NCBI GenBank assembly: GCA_940671915.1 | Contig: CALNVZ010000040.1 | Location: forward strand, 29,532 to 93,531 | Origin: Paracentrotus lividus | Taxonomy: Eukaryota; Echinodermata; Echinoidea; Camarodonta; Echinidae | Length of the DNA stretch: 64,000 nt | Direction of reading: 5' to 3' | Shown here: positions 53,130-64,000 of the stretch, piece by piece | Layout of the letters: each line of letters opens with the position of its first letter | Position numbering within the stretch: position 1 is the first letter of the stretch | Notes under the pieces: generated by a model | Database searches by the model: none | What the model was told of the DNA's origin: nothing | What the model saw: the letters and a program-made list of their open reading frames with translations, nothing else | Made by a program: the position numbers and the translations under genes

Positions 53130-53720
53130 GACATATTTTAATAACAAGAATAATATCCCTTGTCTTATGAAAACACCCCTTCCCGACTACAATTGGGTTG
53201 ACCGTTTTGAGATACGCAATTCACTGTGGAATATTCCATTGCAAAATGGGGAATCTTACTTTAGAAAAGAGCACTTGTTCCTCTCCTAATGGTAGTTGTA
53301 GGAGTAAATGTAACCAAAATCCAAACAAAGTGTTTAATGAAAACAGATAACAAGATTACCAATTATTGATTTTAACAACTTAAATGTATATTTGACAATG
53401 GACATAAAAACTTGACAATTATCATGGTGTAGAGGATTTAATGTAATCAAAGACTTTTAACAAAATGATAATATTGAAATTAAGCTTAAACACTGGTCTT
53501 AATTGTTAAGACCAAACCATTCATAAATGACATAACATTAATATATCCTAACATAAATCATGGATAATAATAAAAGTATCACATATGCAATGAAAACAAA
53601 ATAATCATGAATTGTTACAATTGGAAATGAGGAAATCTTACATGCTTTGATTTAAAAAAGAACATAACTACAATACAGGTATAACGAGGATAATCGTCTC
53701 ATAAATACGGATTTTAAGAA
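53130..53720 (+). repeat. Direct duplication, copy A
   Basis: Shared with 57655-58106 in the same orientation: CCCTTGTCTTATGAAAACACC, ATTCCATTGCAAAATG, GGACATAAAAACTTGAC-like, AATTAAGCTTAAA.ACTGG, TCATGGATAATAATAAAAGTATCACATATGC and ACTACAATACAGGTATAAC. The copies differ by many substitutions and indels, so the duplication is old. A 61-codon frame here is not conserved in copy B. Confidence 0.75.
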
Positions 53721-54233
53721 AGACTTTTATTAAGTAGATCTGCCAATATGTATTATGATAAACAAAAATATTTTAAGCATTAGATTTGAAATCTGAATCA
53801 TTTAAAGACGAGGACAATAATCCTCTTGAAAAGATCGACGTTAGGGAACTCTTTGGGCTCTTTGACATAAAAATAGCCAGACCCAACCCCTACAGTAGAA
53901 TAAAGATTCAATCATGAAATGTATCAAAAAGCAAACCCCCTCCCCCTTTAAAAACATTTACTGTTGAATCATAGTCTTTCTAAATTTAAGTAACTGGTAA
54001 TAAACTCAATTAAAAGTAAAAATTGCTTCAAATGATACAATATCAATGATCAATATCTTATAACATGGCCTGCATTTGAACAGCCACCGAACTATACATA
54101 ATAGCTATGTGCATGATTGTGACCTAATGGTGATGTGTTTGATTTAAATACAGTGGCAAGACAAAACAATGTAAACAAAAACATGTCAAATTACGTGAAA
54201 TGAATCTAAACATATAATACAGACTAATTTGCC
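53721..54233. other. AT-rich spacer, no gene recognised
   Basis: No coding, RNA or repeat family signal is recognisable apart from short homopolymers. Confidence 0.5.
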
Positions 54234-54524
54234 TTAACCCTTTGAACCCTGAATTATTTGCACATTTTGTGAAATCCATAATGTACAAGCTTTATTCACT
54301 GGGTTAAAACAGGTTTGTGTTATTACACTGCGTACTAAAGGTACTCTTATAAGTCATTTGCAATAGCGCCATCTTTCGGTAGAAGACTCACAAAAATTTT
54401 AGACCACGAATCCTAAAAACAAAAAATTCTCAAGGGAAAATAGAAAGGGGTGGAAAGTGGCCTTTTGGGACAATTTACTATCTCTGCTGGCTGGTAATTC
54501 GGCCTATAGGGTTCAAAGGGTTCA
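54234..54524. mobile_element. piggyBac-like MITE (TTAA-CCC ends, ~290 bp)
   Basis: TTAA-CCCTTTGAACCCTGAATT at 54234 is mirrored by TAGGGTTCAAAGGG-TTCAA at 54508-54524, where the right TTAA has gained a base. TTAA followed by CCC is the piggyBac hallmark. There is no coding capacity. Confidence 0.65.
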
Positions 54525-55450
54525 AGCAATCTTATGTTAAGGTTCGTTGGATTTAGTTGATATTAGACATATATCACAAACATACCGTATATTACACAGT
54601 AGCATACAAGATATTGTCAAAGAGCATACTATTATCACATTGCATTGAAGAACAATAATGTAAAAAAAAAAATGACCTTGCTCTTGGTTTTATATACTGC
54701 CTTGTAATTAGCAGTCTCTTCTAAATATATATATATTTCACTTTTATATTTATATATTATATACCAAAAATAAAAATTATACATACACATTGATATATCA
54801 ACAAGATTCTATTTCCCCATCCATTTCATCAAAAATGGACAGATAATTCAGCTTTTTGGAAGATTCAATCTTTGTTTTATGTTCATTAAGAAGAAAAAAG
54901 CTATCAAACAAATGTCTTATCGCACAAAATCACATCATTAGAAATTGTGAGGCAAACTTCCAACTTTGTACACTTTTTTTCAGAGCAACTTGAAATTTAC
55001 TCCATGTTTAGGACCATGCCAGGCATTACAAGGAAACGTTATTACAAAGATATTATGCCTGATTTTACATGTACATCACTTGTTACAAACTTTTTTGTAA
55101 AAAGGTGGAAAGAAATACATAAAAAAGGAAAAGTATTAAAAAATGTCAAAACACTGAAGCTTAAACAAATGTAGGAACACATCAACATGTCGATGTGAAT
55201 TGTTTACGCAATTAAAAGAAAACATTAACGTGTGTCAATGTCAATTAAGGATGAAGTTAATGAATAAAAATCACTAAGATGACATAAGCATAAACAAAGG
55301 TTGTTCAAGATTAAAGACATGCTTCTTACTGGCTCGAGTAATAACATAAACCTCTATTAAACATGAGTCCAATCCTATTCTAGATGAAGAATCAAAATAT
55401 TTTTGCACAATTTTCCTACAGGTATCAGAGTAAAATCCATGAGTAAAATC
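54525..55450. other. AT-rich spacer, no gene recognised
   Basis: AT microsatellite-like sequence at about 54725-54765. A 75-codon frame (54947-55174) is lysine-rich and anonymous. Confidence 0.5.
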
Positions 55451-55454
55451 ATTA

Positions 55455-55600
55455 GCGTAAATCCGTAAAGAATGCTTTTTATCAGGGGGGGGGGGATTAC
55501 ATAATAATACAAAGCGCCNNNNNNNNNNNNNNNNNNNNNNNNNNNNNCCCCCCCCCCCCTGATGAATAGAAAGCGGGAATGGATTTACGCCAGTGGGTAA
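55455..55600. mobile_element. Hairpin element with G-run and C-run arms around an assembly gap
   Basis: Left TAGCGTAAATCCGTAAAGAATGC then TTATCAGGGGGG. Right CCCCCCTGATGAATAGAAAGCG, then GGATTTACGCCAGTG. The arms are inverted copies, so the DNA can fold back across the gap. Confidence 0.65.
55519..55547. other. Assembly gap of 29 N
   Basis: 29 N lying between a G-run (about 55484-55494) and a C-run (55548-55559) in the loop region of a hairpin. Confidence 0.95.
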
Positions 55601-56060
55601 AATGCAACTTGGTCTAATAACCCATTTTGACTACCGCCCATCTGGTCTCATTCCACATGGTCAAATTCCATTTTGTCTACAACCAGTTCGTCCCATTCCC
55701 ATTCGGTATATTTGTTACTCCGCCTTTCAAATTGCGAATTCACTTTGAGATATGATCAAAGGTTATAGCAAAAAAAAAATACAAATCACTTTTTTAAAAA
55801 TTACTTAAAATCATGACAAATGTGGATAATATTGATATAAAATGTCTTATATATCATAGGTTATGGTCTCGCCAAATTAGCTATTACGTGCCAAAGTCAA
55901 AGCTCAAGCCCTACTGTATCCATATTTTTATTTTTTGTTCACTCAATTTGTTTTTATTCAAGCTTTATTGGACAATGTGTAATAAAGAAAATAACATGTT
56001 CAATCTAAAAAAAAAAAAAAAAAAAAATATATATAATATGATATATTATATATATAATAT
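55601..56060. other. Spacer with A-run and AT repeats
   Basis: A-run near 56008-56027 and AT repeats to 56060. The 95-codon frame (55813-56100) is low-complexity. No gene recognised. Confidence 0.5.
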
Positions 56061-56061
56061 A

Positions 56062-56269
56062 GATTGCTCCGGCAAGAAACTGACAGTAGTTGGGCACTAA
56101 GGAAACTCCGTCTTTCCTGAAATATATATATATATATAACTAAGGAAACTCCGGTCTTTCCTGAAAAAATATATATAGTATATATATATATATTATAATA
56201 TATATATATATTCAGGAAAGACGGAGTTTCCTTAGTGCCCAATTACTGTCAGTTTCTTGCCGAGCAATC
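56062..56269. repeat. ~60-bp near-perfect inverted repeat around AT microsatellites
   Basis: 56062-56121 (from GATTGCTCCGGCAAG to CCGTCTTTCCTGAA) is the reverse complement of 56211-56269 with one mismatch and one indel. A third partial direct copy (CTAAGGAAACTCCGG) lies at about 56142-56166. (AT)n tracts separate them, and more AT repeats follow at about 56329-56395. Confidence 0.85.
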
Positions 56270-56399
56270 ATATACTCGCTCCGTTTCCACGTAGAGCACT
56301 TTTGGACGTTCCATGGTCTAACTCACGGAATATATATATTTATATTATATATATATATATATAAACATATATTAATATAATATATATATATATAATAGG

Positions 56400-57285
56400 C
56401 TAATTTGACGCTCTAAGAGCATACTTTATGACAATGTGACAAGCATTATTGATTGGTGTGGGCAGACTAGTGACAGATCCCCCCCCCCCCCTCCAGCTCC
56501 TCTACAATTAGTTTTTTTTTTTAAAAAGCACTAATTGACTCTACATGTTGAAATCGAAAAAAATTGGGGCTGTCCCCTATTTTTTCTAATTTTTCGAACG
56601 GCGCCTCCATATCAAAATCTTGTTGTTGCCACAGCAGACGACCACAGGTGTTTGCAGTTCCCACGCAATATATGCACGTTAGCCTTTATTTACTATAAAT
56701 CATAGAATAACAACACAAAAATATGTTTTTCGGGTATCATTTGGGGATTTCACTCGGATATTTTCAAAAGGGGACAAACATGTCACGAACGAACATTATG
56801 AATCACGTTTTCATTGCAGGAAATGATTAAAAGCAAATTCCAACCATCAACTTGATCTCTTCTATTCAAATTTCCATATATAAAACCACACACAATAATA
56901 TATTTGCCGAATAGATCATTATTGAGCGCAGCTAGTGCGAAGCAAAGACCTTGATTTCAAATCATGATCACGGCTGGTTTTGGTTAAAGCAGATTAAAGT
57001 GAAACCGAATTACAACAAAAAGGAAAACAAAACACATGGTTATGTGTATCAATGGAAATAACCTATGGACATGCTTTTGAGCAACTGTGTGTGGTTATAC
57101 GGCAAATATATAAAAAATATGAAATATTATCATGATTATTTTACTTGATGATACATCAAATTTAAAAAAAAAAATCTTTAAATGACAACAAGTCCATCGC
57201 AGGCTTTTGTGCTTTTATACATTTTCACGTTTTCACGGTTCATGCATCGAACAAATCGCAAAAAAAGAGAAAAAAATGTATACAC

Positions 57286-57290
<5 letters not shown>
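56400..57290. other. Spacer, no gene recognised
   Basis: C-run at about 56479-56491 and T/A-runs. I see no coding or RNA signal. Confidence 0.5.

Positions 57291-57328
<38 letters not shown>
57291..57328 (+). repeat. Poly(A) homopolymer
   Basis: An uninterrupted A-run of about 38 bases. It produces spurious poly-Lys (plus) and poly-Phe (minus) frames. Confidence 0.95.
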
Positions 57329-57332
<4 letters not shown>

Positions 57333-57654
57333 GGCGTAAAGAGGCCAATAAACAAAATCATGGGTTTTACCATAAATATATTCTCGAATGATGCAAAATC
57401 TAACTTGTGCCAAGTTGATGAATGAAGATTAAAACAAATCTTGAATGAGTATGTGTACATACATACATACATAACACCCTCTCACCCTGCACTCACACAC
57501 ATTCACAAACACACCCATCCACCCTCACACATACTGACATCATTAAAAACACACCACAAACACAGTAAACAAATCGTAATGAGATTTCGACTGTTCCCGA
57601 ATTAAGCATTGATGTTTTTTTGACAGACCATCACTGAATGTTGGGGTCGTAGAA

Positions 57655-58106
57655 TACAAATTTTTATAGCAAGAAGAATCTCCCTTGTCTTATGAAAACA
57701 CCCCTCCTGATTACAATGGTTTCGACCGTTTTGTGATACACAATTCAATGTTTGTGGGCTTATTCCATTGCAAAATGTGGAATCTAACTTATGAAAAGAG
57801 CTGGACAATGGATATAAAAATTAGACAGTTACCATCAATGGTGTAACGAATTTAATACAATCAAAGATTTAGAAAATAATGATCTTGCAATTAAGCTTAA
57901 AAACTGGCCTTGGTTGTTAAGACCAATCAATAAAACATTCAAATATGTTTACATAAATCATGGATAATAATAAAAGTATCACATATGCAACGAAAACAAA
58001 GTAATCATGAATTGAGGTAAATCTTACATGCTTCGATCTAAAAAGAACTAGTGATTATTTAACAAAACTACAATACAGGTATAACAAGGACAATCGTCTC
58101 ATAATT
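57655..58106 (+). repeat. Direct duplication, copy B
   Basis: Matches copy A at 53130-53720 with deletions. It ends exactly where a solo arm of element E begins (TCGTCTCATAATTACA, against TCGTCTCATAAATACG in copy A), so the E arm inserted into it. Confidence 0.75.
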
Positions 58107-58111
58107 ACATA

Positions 58112-58660
58112 CACTGTTCGTCATAAAGGTGGAATATTTTTTTCTGGCTCAAGCGACGTCATATTGCTCCGTTATCAATTTCTTGAATGTGTTTGTCACC
58201 GCTTTCACTTTCTGGGATCCTGGGTATATCTTGGACGTTCCCTCAACCCTTCCCGGGGATTTTTCTTCAAAAAAGTTTGTCACCCCCAGAAGATGGCCAT
58301 TTTCGTCATTTTTTCTTAATTTTGGGGCCCTTTTTTGTTCACGCGACCCACCAAGGCCCCCTCAGTCCTACCCCAAGGAAACACGTCTGAGGTGGAGATT
58401 AGTTATTGTTCTTTAAATTAAATCTAGTTTAATGGTTACATACTCGACTATTTTGTCTAGGGGAGGGTCCAAAATTTATTTTGATTGGGGTTTAACATTC
58501 ATTTTATTCATTTTTACACCATGGAAATTTCTATCTTCCCTAAATTGTATTGTAAAATCTCAACCAAACATAAATCAAAATAAAATATTATCAATAATGA
58601 CTATTTACAGCCTTGTCATCAAAGCTATTCAAATTTCAGGGGAAAATGATGATATTTAAA
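58112..58660 (+). mobile_element. Solo arm of element E
   Basis: TA-CACTGTTCGTCATAAAGG onward matches 32960-33510 closely, including both short open frames, up to GATGATATTTAA. The right arm is missing here. Nearness to the first copy suggests a recent common source. Confidence 0.8.
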
Positions 58661-58849
58661 GGTCTACTAAATTAGAAAAATAATTGTCCATTTTTCGTTA
58701 GAAGGAATCATCAGAAGTCCCAAATTACCACCCATTCTTATAAAAACACTTTTGATAATTTATTATGATCATTTGAAAAGCCCATAATTGCCCATCCCGC
58801 TGCCATAAGCCCCGCCCCTAAAAAGCTTCATCGAAGCGATATCGTAGTC

Positions 58850-59170
58850 ACGTGACTGTGACGTATTGTGAGTAAGCCAGCTGCAAGGACAGTGTGTATG
58901 CCGTGTAGAGATGCAGGGAGCGCCCGAGCTGGCGGGGCCGCTACCCCATGCTCCCGTTGCACGTCGACCATATATACTGTTCTTTCACACATTAGATTAG
59001 TCACTAGAATGATGTTTTGGACACGATTTCATCAATAAATGTCTAATTCTTGTGTATAGAAGGGTTGTAGTAAGACCACTGAAGATGCTAGGGCCTATAG
59101 CTTTTATGCTTGCATCGTTTTCCAAAAGAGAATGAAAGCTTTTGGAGTTTGGAGAAGTAAGTCAAGCTTA
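58850..59170 (+). pseudogene. Possible decayed THAP-type zinc finger
   Basis: In shifted frames near 59060-59160 I read GCSKTTEDARAYSFY, HRFPKENESFW and VWRSKSSLLEQIG. This resembles a THAP domain (GCSN....FHRFPK......W), the DNA-binding module of P-element and Kolobok transposases and of many host proteins. Frames change within 100 bp and no further transposase is seen, so this is a weak call. Confidence 0.25.
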
Positions 59171-60244
59171 CTTGAGCAGATTGGCTACGGGCCACAAAAT
59201 GTATACTAGTCTAGAGCCATTTTTAAAAAAGAGGCCTCTATAAACTTTAGAAGCATTTTAGGTAAAAGTTGGGAACCAGTCTATTTCACATAATTCAAGT
59301 TGCTGAATCTGATAAGCACGGTTCCCAAGCCGATTTCCTCACGTTTTCACCACCTAATTTGCATAACACAAAATGGCCGCCAAATTGACCATTTTTGAGC
59401 TTCTGTCTCACTCTTCCCTGGTTGTATTCACTTTTTACCCTCATAATGGCCGCTAATTCGCACTCACAATAAATATCATGTTAAATTCCTAAAATAAGCA
59501 TTAGATTTAAGAAACAATCAATTTAATGTTTTGAACTAAATAATTATGCAAATTTATGCAAGTTTTGCAACTTATATGCTACTATTTCATCAACTTAAGA
59601 CAAACATTTTAAACTGTGGTTCAGATATCTTTCACAACATTTTAAAATTATTTTAAAGCCCCCAAAATATTGTTTCATGATGACGCCCAATTAATTTCAT
59701 TGTTATGCAATTTTCTTTGTTTTTCCACGTGACTTTGAACCGAAGGTCTGTGAAAAATAGTCACATGAAAAATAATAAACTTTAAGATGATTGTGGTCTT
59801 TTACCACATATTTTGACGGGTATGTAGGCCAACAGACAAAAACTAACATTTTGTGCAGCAACGGAAACACACATCACACACACACACGAGCCAACCACAC
59901 ACACACACACACAACCACACACACGCACGCACTCATCTGCGGTACAATAGGCTCTTCATACAAAGTGTTTACATCTGACCATTGGCGTATTCTTCTGCCA
60001 TTGTGTCACTACCTCAAAGAGATGTAGATGCAGTGGAAAGGATGAACAAGAATTATTATGAGCTTTCAAATTATTTCATAGTATTTAGATAGAATAGTGT
60101 AGTAGAAATTTCCAGTAACAAGGATTGCTCTTCAAATGTTGAATTGTTATCAACCTTTCCTATAAAGAAATTCCTTCCACAATTTAACCTTAGACCATAA
60201 CAATATATTTGCTTTTAAATTGTGAATAACACTGACCAGTGTTA

Positions 60245-60565
60245 TTACAGGATGTGCTCTGGTGAAACTTTTTCAGGTCTACAAAGGGTACATAGTTCCA
60301 TCAGATGGGCGCATACAGAAGGTGTTCCTTGGTTTGCTCTTTCCACACTCACACTTAATTTGTCCATCTTCGCTGTATCCCCTTTCCCGTTTAGGACATT
60401 AACGTCCGTGCCCAGTGCCTGAGATGTCCTAAGGTGTTCAGGCATGACCAGGTGTGCTATGGTTCTCAGAACCTGATGAGAGAGACTCCTTTTGGACATT
60501 TGTATGGCATTTATTTGAGGTGGTGGTCCACAGAGATGGTCTTCATTGTGTGCAGAGGCTAACAA
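60245..60565 (-). CDS. Hypothetical ORF inside the 59-64 kb inverted-repeat region
   Basis: A 106-codon minus-strand frame with two close Cys (ELCTLCRPEK) near its C-terminus. An overlapping frame reads IKCECGKSKPRNTFC, which is also cysteine-rich. I do not recognise either. This stretch is less AT-rich than its flanks and might be captured host sequence or a decayed transposase gene. Confidence 0.2.
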   Translation of the reverse strand: MLASAHNEDHLCGPPPQINAIQMSKRSLSHQVLRTIAHLVMPEHLRTSQALGTDVNVLNGKGDTAKMDKLSVSVERANQGTPSVCAHLMELCTLCRPEKVSPEHIL

Positions 60566-60599
60566 GGGACTAAACTATGTCTTGATTTCAGTCTCTAAT

Positions 60600-62990
60600 T
60601 GGCATGATTATAATTATAGAGAGGATATGGAGGGTTATCCCGTTTGGTTTAGCCAGCGTTCTTTAGAATGTTATTCCTGGATCCTAATTTTGCTTTGTCT
60701 TGGCAATGTAGGGAAATCATTTAAGCCAAATTTAGGTAGATCAGCGCAGGGACATGTTTGAGCAGTTAATGCCAGATTTCCGTTCATCTGTTCTTAATTG
60801 TCGTTTGGCCCCTGTGTTCTAGAGATTGAAAGACATTATTTGACTTTTTCAATTCACTAGCAAAGGGATTCGCAGCATATTAGATTTATTTTGATTTCTT
60901 CAAGGATTTTCATGTAAGGCAATGCAGAGTCATCAACATACAACAATAATAATAATAATTGACCAGCGAACAGACTGAACGCTACCCCTGTGGCAAAAAA
61001 TTTTGCTCCTTGCCCACGCATATAGGTCATTGCTGCACTCGATGATTTGGTTTAATTACCATAGACTTCTTCTACATTCCGGACAATCTATAGAACTTTC
61101 TGAATGCTCTTTGGATTTTCAACACTCGGAGGTTTCCCACCAGGAATTCACTCAGCTTACCAGCTCTTCCAACCTGTGGTTTTCAATGGCGTGTGCCATC
61201 TATCGAACCTATTTGTCATTGCAAAGAGAAAGTGCTCCATGTATAGCTGCATTTTTCAGTTGAAGAGGTATTAAGATCGAACGTGGACTCAAGCTGCAAG
61301 CAATGAGTTTGTGCATGGTACTGACTTTACTCAATCGATGAGGTCTTGAGCCATGACCAGCTGATAGCTGGTGTAGATGAAGTTCCACAAGAATCAGAGA
61401 ACTTGACCATCAGGACGGAAGGGTAGATACAGACACGTTACATTTTTAGCGGATGAGGTCTTCCAACAATATCAGAAGCCCGCTATCCAGAGCTTGTGGT
61501 GTACTTCAATCAATGAGTGTCTCACGACCAGATTAATGAGGACCGGTGATGTGAAGATGGACTGAAATGAATCAACAGATGTGCCTCCACAGTGAAATTG
61601 AAGTCTGTCGTGCCCTTGATTTATGTGTCTTCCCCATATCCAAGATGAATTGAGGCCATTGCCATTGACTGTAACAAAAGCAAATGACAGTATACCGGAG
61701 CAGATAGAAATTGAGCATTACATGGACATCTTCACCAGCTGTCTCTCTACCCCGGATTCGCTTTGAGAGGAGGAGATCAAAGGTGTAAAGAAGCTAACAG
61801 GTGTGTTAAAGCATGGAGTGGGCGTGGGGCTCTGGGCTCAGCAAGAGCTTGGCGGTCGTTGAATGCCTGAACAGAGTGTGTGTGCGCTGGAAGACATATA
61901 GATGTGGAAACAGGTAAAACACAGTTCTGCTCGAGTCAGTGGGATGTTATCGTCCTTTCCGACATTGTAGAGCTGGAGAGCTGGCCTGAAAGAGAGGAGG
62001 AGGGGCACTTTAAGGGGCCGAGACGCCAAATGAAGGAAAGAGAGTCACTCAGCCTATTCTTCAATTTCCATGTCTATCTTGTAAAAGGGAAGGTCATATT
62101 GGAGGCACAATGATCTGGGATCGAGTGCGCTTAGCAATAATGCTATCGACAGGGCAGACCAAACAAAATCACCAATTCCCCTGTGTGATGATTTCATTCG
62201 TAAAGCAGGATGTACAGTTCCGATCACAAGATGGGACCAAACAAGCTGACTCTTCGTCTAAACAAGAAACTGGCAGTTGTGGTCACATGGAACAGCTGAT
62301 TACATTCCCCAGTGTGAAGTTGTAAATGTGACCAGGATATGTAGTCTGCGCATGATCAAGGGAGTCTAAGGTTGGCAATAGCTCTCTGTGGATTGACTCT
62401 CCTGTGGGAGGAGATGGCCCATAGTACAACATCAAGGATGCTGGACTAATTTGTATGACAGAATGCAGAGGGATGGAAGGTAGATTCTACCCAGTGGAGG
62501 CTGCAGAGGTTGTTATGGATTAGCTCCACATCTTCCTTCGGATGGGATTACAATTTTTCAAGGATGGGATAAGATAACATATAATTCGACTCTTGCTCTC
62601 AAGGATGGGAATAAGAATAGAGGGTCGAACCTGGATTAGGACTTGCGGAGATCGCTACCTGTACAATGTGTTGAGTTCATTTCAAACATTTAATTATTTT
62701 TCATTGTCTTTTGTGACCTTTTGTAGATTTCGTTCTAAGTCACGTGCAAAAGACAAGAAGATACAAAATAAGATTGCGTAAAGAATATAACAAATGAGCG
62801 TCGAGATTAAATGGTATTTTGTTTAGCAAAGTTTTAAAATTTTGGGAAGGATATCTGAATATATATGCTGAATATGTGATATGTGAAAGTTGCAAGAATT
62901 CTTGACTTAATCTTGATCATGTTATTTTAGTAATGTAAAGGTCTCAAGCAGTGATTAATTTTGAACATCAAAGTGATATTTCATATTCTT
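60600..62990. other. Unrecognised interior of the inverted-repeat region
   Basis: Frames of 60-86 codons on both strands (60546-60761, 61003-61263, 61880-62113, 62110-62325, 62593-62781) show no family motif. Composition is nearer 45% GC than the AT-rich flanks, which suggests former coding DNA. I cannot name it. Confidence 0.35.
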
Positions 62991-64000
62991 TGCTCGTTAG
63001 CAAGTTTCGTTTATATCAAGTGATTTATGCAATTAGAGTGAAAACGTAAGTCAGCTGGGAGCTAGTAGTCTTATCAGACTAGAAGACACTTTATGTGAAA
63101 GATAGACCGGTTCCACTCTAACTAAATGTTGAAGAAACTCTTGAGTAAGATTTGATCAATTATAGCATGTAGGTCGCAAACATGACTAAATTTGATAATA
63201 ATGAATTTAAAAACATCAATTGTTTTTTTTCTTAAATTGTATACTCAGTCTATCAAGTTTAATATATATGCGGTGTGGTGCACAATAATGCGGCGCCTGT
63301 ATACAGGTAAAAAGTGAATACAACCAGGGAGGAGTGGAGACTGATATACATGTAAACTCGGAAAATGGTCAAGTTTGCGGCTAGGCTTATTTTGTGTTAT
63401 GCAAATGGTAGGGGTGGGTGGGAAAAGGATCGGCTTGGGACGGGTTTATCAGGATTCAGACACTTGAATTTGTGAAATAGACGCGGCCGAACCTTTAGTA
63501 AAGGTCGAGAACTCTTTGAGCTTAATTTGATCAAGTTATAGCCCCTGGTAGGTATTAAGGTCTCGCCAAACAGTGCATAAATTTGCATATTATTGATTTA
63601 AAATAATTGATTATTTATTGAATGTAATGCTCAGTTTAGCAAGTTTATAATAATCAATGTGACTGTAAAATACTCTGGCCGTTACGAGGGGTAAAAAGTG
63701 AACACAACAGTGAGGAATAGAGACATAAGCTAAAAATGTTAAATTGGCGCCATTTTGTTTATTCAAATTGAGGGGTGAAACTGAGAAATCGCTTGGGAAC
63801 CGGTCTTATCTGGATTCAGCACACTTGAAGTATGGTGGAATCACGAGTGTTCCCAACCGTTGTTACCTAAAAATGCTTCTAAAAGTCATATTTTGGCTAA
63901 ATGGCTCTGTTAGTTTACTAGTAGGCCTACTTGGCAGTGTTTTGCGCGCGATGTCCTAATTCGATATGAACGAAAGTGAGAATATTGTGTGAGTAGGTTT

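Larger units (their letters stand above)
59200..63920. mobile_element. ~4.7 kb region bounded by long inverted repeats
   Basis: About 59200-59720 is the reverse complement of two tandem right-side copies, about 63000-63480 and 63490-63920. Shared pieces include CAACCAGGGAGGAGTG (63322) against CTCTTCCCTGGTTG (59410), GGGTAAAAAGTGAACACAAC, and TTTTGTGTTATGCAAATG. The layout suggests a large foldback transposon with a duplicated right end. The interior holds a CA repeat (59872-59935) and a 2.5 kb stretch (60200-62700) of more balanced base composition with short anonymous frames. Element type and exact ends are not established. Confidence 0.5.

Noticed and set aside
57182-57472. Poly-Lys and poly-Phe frames
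   Set aside because: Artefacts of the A homopolymer at 57291-57328.

Overview
This window looks like genomic DNA of a marine deuterostome invertebrate, most likely an echinoderm of the sea-urchin type. It holds intron-split genes, dense non-LTR retrotransposons and MITEs, many microsatellites, and two members of a Death domain-NACHT-LRR (NLR) family of the kind greatly expanded in sea urchins. The species assignment is inference. There are no bacterial-style operons. Nearly all coding capacity outside the NLRs belongs to mobile elements.

Layout. 0-3 kb: a TIR element (107-1084) and LINE-1 on the minus strand. 3.2-24.2 kb: an NLR pseudogene (NLR-1). Its Death-domain exon (3239-3580) lies about 16 kb from its NACHT exon (19522-20116), and the NACHT exon is broken by LINE-4 (20117-23925) before resuming at 23926-24164. 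The 16 kb gap is a nest of insertions. A palindromic transposon (PAL-1, 4749-19307) is interrupted by LINE-2 (Tx1/L1-like, with a 15-bp target duplication), by a TTAA MITE, and by LINE-3, which has an APE endonuclease, an RT and a 2A-like motif. LINE-3 is itself interrupted by a second palindromic transposon (PAL-2, 13631-18012), whose arms carry a nuclear-receptor-type DR1 motif every ~160 bp.

21.9-32.7 kb: about 5.35 kb is present twice, on either side of a 25-N gap. The second copy differs by many single-base indels and even repeats the NLR fragment that flanks LINE-4, so it is probably an assembly duplication. This block also holds a tRNA-like SINE, a ~140-bp satellite and a hairpin with telomere-like CCCTAA repeats. 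33-43 kb: nested TIR elements E and F, a CGCGCTTCGCGCTCG tandem repeat, LINE-5, a cluster of eight GGTCACGTGTGTGACC motifs, and a second satellite array.

43.4-47.3 kb: NLR-2, the best-preserved host gene. Its Death exon (43430-43733), NACHT exon (44108-45692) and LRR-like exon (46813 to about 47160 or 47262) have consistent splice phases, but a 10-bp deletion shifts the frame between Walker A and Walker B. 47.6-64 kb: a rearranged copy of element F, low-complexity repeats, LINE-6, two more TTAA elements, a 29-N gap inside a G/C-rich hairpin, a diverged direct duplication (53.1 and 57.7 kb), a solo arm of element E, and a ~4.7 kb region bounded by long inverted repeats whose interior I do not recognise.

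How the parts relate: the NLRs would be cytoplasmic immune sensors (Death-domain signalling, NACHT NTPase, LRR recognition). The surrounding DNA records successive transposon insertions that expanded one NLR intron from a few hundred bases (372 nt in NLR-2) to ~16 kb and destroyed that copy.
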